NCBI RefSeq assembly: GCF_040954835.1
Contig: NC_090696.1
Location: forward strand, 72,291,722-72,355,721
Length of the DNA: 64,000 nucleotides
Reading direction: 5' to 3'
Source of the DNA: Lepisosteus oculatus
Lineage: Eukaryota > Chordata > Actinopteri > Semionotiformes > Lepisosteidae
Of this stretch, positions 62,401 to 64,000 are shown in pieces. The first letter of the stretch is position 1. The number at the start of each line of letters is the position of its first letter. A program made the position numbers and the translations under genes. The notes below the pieces were generated by a model. That model was given only the letters and a program-made list of their open reading frames with translations. It had not been told where the DNA came from and did no database searches.

Positions 62401-63529
62401 GATAGCTTTAGCATCTGCAATGCGTTGATTTAGGCATAAATTCTGTAGATTTGATTGCTCTATCCATATAAAGGTATTTTCCATTTAAATAAGTGGTATT
62501 TGGGAATTTAGAATGGGTTACTAGCATGAAAAAGAGTTTCAAGGTTTACCTCATGACTATCACTAAAAGCACCAGGAACAATCTGTTAAACATAAAAAGA
62601 GTTAGTTTTCAAAAAGTAATGCTTTTGCCAATTACAGTATGTCATCCAGACATATTTACCAAATGCTTATAGTGCTAATAAAACTTGAAGGATGTTTTGG
62701 CTTCTTTTTGACACTTAAAGGAGATTACACCACACACTGTGATTTGCATATTTGAAAAATTGTTTGACATTTCCGTGTGAAGCTCTACGCTCAAAACCAT
62801 GGTTCCTACTGTTCTAAAAAACACTGAAAAGAATTCAAGAATTCTCAGACTGATCTGTGAAGAAGCACATTGTATTGCATAAACCTTTCAGTTTGAGATG
62901 CCTGTTCAAATTATAAATTATAAGTGTCAATTATTGCAAACTACTATTCCAATTATTGCTTGGAAGCCTGTCCAAGTAAGCAGCTCAATGATATAAGCAG
63001 TGAGCATAGTAAACAACATAATATTGAATAGAACATATGTAGGTTTACACTAATGTCTGGCAAGGAAAAGAGATAGAGGTGTGAACCTCTAATTTTCTTA
63101 GTAGGTGTTCCTAATATACTTTAGGAACACATGTGGTGGGGGTAAGTATATAAATATATACAGGTATATACAGTATATAGATTAGATTGCATTGTTTTAG
63201 AATCTAAAAATATTTTACCCCTCAAACAAGGCTGTGAGCATCAGTAAACACTGTATAACGTTCTTCTCTCCTGAGCCAGTGCCCATTCCTGTCTTGTAAT
63301 TGATTGATTTGTTTCCAGGTCTAAAGGATATCCCTTGCCACTTATTTGTATGCGTGTTATATAGACAGATGCTCAGTTGTTTTGTTATTTACCCCATCCT
63401 CATTGATTAATATGTTAACTTGTTTAGAAATTGTTTCACAAAGATGACCTAAGGATAACCAATTGTGAGACTTACTGGAAAGGCCAGCGATGTGCCCAGA
63501 AAGCACAGGACCAATAACGCAATCTTCAT
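52565..63529 (-). CDS. enam: Enamelin-like SCPP protein, 32 coding exons
   Basis: Enamelin is a secreted, phosphorylated and glycosylated enamel matrix protein. Exons: 63476-63529, 62550-62582, 62205-62255, 60628-60792, 59650-59685, 59358-59396, 59220-59270, 59054-59110, 58353-58418, 58202-58267, 58052-58105, 57825-57890, 57670-57738, 57517-57573, 57360-57416, 57213-57263, 57050-57106, 56901-56951, 56752-56808, 56609-56662, 56452-56508, 56304-56354, 56144-56206, 55706-55771, 55537-55605, 55166-55222, 55004-55069, 54737-54802, 54327-54368, 53737-53781, 53576-53623 and 52565-53491. All are phase 0; total about 915 residues. No second leader or internal stop is seen, so I read one gene. The name rests on the terminal exon. 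Weak donors occur at 57825, 57670, 59054 and 54737. Confidence 0.75.
54327..59685 (-). repeat. enam: Array of duplicated Pro/Gln-rich mini-exons
   Basis: Twenty-five phase-0 exons of 36-69 bases share the core P-x-[YF]-G-[NS]-x-P-[EQ]-x-x-P-Q-x-P. In the centre two types alternate: FNPYGNVPETRPQPRLE (A) and FRPPFGPVPETRPQQPRPE (B). Type A lies at 57213, 56901, 56609 and 56304. Type B lies at 57360, 57050, 56752, 56452 and, modified, 56144. An A+B unit of about 290-312 bp, introns included, is thus repeated roughly four times. The outer exons are more diverged (MKPSYGKVPPKRPQ; GVPTSGNVPQEQPQRPG; VNPAIGNTPRQTQYPRQQQP). Confidence 0.88.
60628..60792 (-). CDS. enam: Enamelin-like gene, 55-codon Gln/Pro exon
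   Basis: Reads IYQTSLPAHPWLQVLSQKRV and continues with repeated P-x-L-K-Q and Q-P-P-L, ending LHVPQHPQ. It is the longest exon before the array. The preceding exon 62205-62255 is AKMQQYRWYGAPQQQRQ. Confidence 0.78.
62010..62110 (+). repeat. Interspersed repeat fragment
   Basis: AGTACCTCGCTTAAGGGTAC then AACAGCAGAGTCTGGAGCAG and ACTTGATCCC is a diverged copy of a common fish repeat, the same family as the pieces at 41680 and 51456. It lies beside the exon 62205-62255. Confidence 0.55.
62550..62582 (-). CDS. enam: Enamelin-like gene, phospho-exon
   Basis: Eleven codons IVPGAFSDSHE with S-H-E, a Fam20C-type site, right after the leader exon, as in other SCPPs. Donor GTAAAC. Confidence 0.72.
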
Positions 63530-63544
63530 CCTGCAAAATTGCAC
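63476..63544 (-). CDS. enam: Enamelin-like gene, signal-peptide exon
   Basis: ATG at 63527-63529 opens MKIALLVLCFLGTSLAFP and meets a GTAAGT donor in phase 0. M-K-I-x-L-L-x-x-x-x-L-G closely resembles the leader of SCPP enamel proteins. The acceptor TTTTCAG precedes 63544. Confidence 0.88.
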
Positions 63545-63926
63545 CTGAAAAGAAAAACATTGTGATCCTGATTAAGTGTCATTTTCTTCTGGTAAGGGTG
63601 GTAAGATTTTGAGTACATAAATAATAATACTGGCCGTGCATGTGTATAAAACTAAAAGTTAAGAATTTTACTTTCTTGTTGGCCAGGTTTCTTGTTCGTT
63701 TAAAATAAAACATTTGACAGTAAGAAATTACAGAACTAACTTAAACATTTAGACTTTTGAAAACAAATTAGTTTAACACAAGCCATATGTACAGTATGTG
63801 TGCGACTGACACTTGAAATAATTTTAATATCATAACTTAATGGTTTCAGTATACTTTATGACAAAACCAAAGCTGTTACCATGAAGGTGAATCATAAGGT
63901 TTCTGATCAGTATAATTAGATATTAC

Positions 63927-63990
63927 CTTGCCTTGTTGAATACGAAGCCTGTCCGAGAGCAGAAAACAGATCAATGAGGGTTTACATAAA
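63927..63990 (-). other. enam: Possible non-coding exon 1 of the enamelin-like gene
   Basis: A GTAATA donor at 63921-63926 on the minus strand follows a stretch without a start codon. The promoter would lie at or beyond the window edge, so this is weak. Confidence 0.35.
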
Positions 63991-64000
63991 ATAAATAAAA

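Overview
This is vertebrate nuclear DNA: spliced genes with GT-AG introns, polyadenylation signals and old transposon fragments. The gene content points to a ray-finned fish that keeps enamel/ganoin matrix genes. An enamelin-like gene, a full-length sparcl1 and several small SCPP (secretory calcium-binding phosphoprotein) genes sit side by side. I infer a non-teleost ray-finned fish, most likely a holostean (gar or bowfin). The sequence alone does not fix the species.

Layout. (1) 1-14.3 kb, plus strand: the 3' part of uso1 (vesicle-tethering factor p115), 13 exons coding for the last ~575 residues, ending in an acidic tail, with a TTAA-flanked miniature transposon in its first visible intron. 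(2) 14.3-17.4 kb: intergenic, between convergent genes. (3) 17.4-34.2 kb, minus strand: sparcl1, with 13 coding exons that splice in frame into ~713 residues (signal peptide, four short exons including an S-x-E phospho-acidic one, a 287-codon low-complexity exon, follistatin/Kazal and EC/EF-hand domains). (4) 35.7-44.6 kb, minus: SCPP exons forming either one Tyr/Pro-rich gene or two adjacent ones. (5) 46.3-50.5 kb, minus: an SCPP gene with a TATA box, signal peptide and a Thr-rich terminal exon built from two 58-residue repeats. (6) 52.2-63.9 kb, minus: an enamelin-like gene with about 32 coding exons, all phase 0. It contains a long array of duplicated Pro/Gln-rich mini-exons followed by a 308-codon GC-rich terminal exon bearing enamelin-like motifs.

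How they fit together. SCPP genes are known to derive from the 5' part of a sparcl1-like ancestor (established). They encode secreted, unfolded Pro/Gln-rich or acidic phosphoproteins that organise mineral in teeth, bone, enamel and ganoin. The window shows the ancestor-type gene next to its derivatives, all in the same orientation. The most notable structure is the enamelin-like gene's exon array, in which a two-exon unit of ~300 bp is repeated about four times inside a larger family of ~25 related exons.

All exon calls come from reading splice signals and frames by eye. No alignment or transcript was available.
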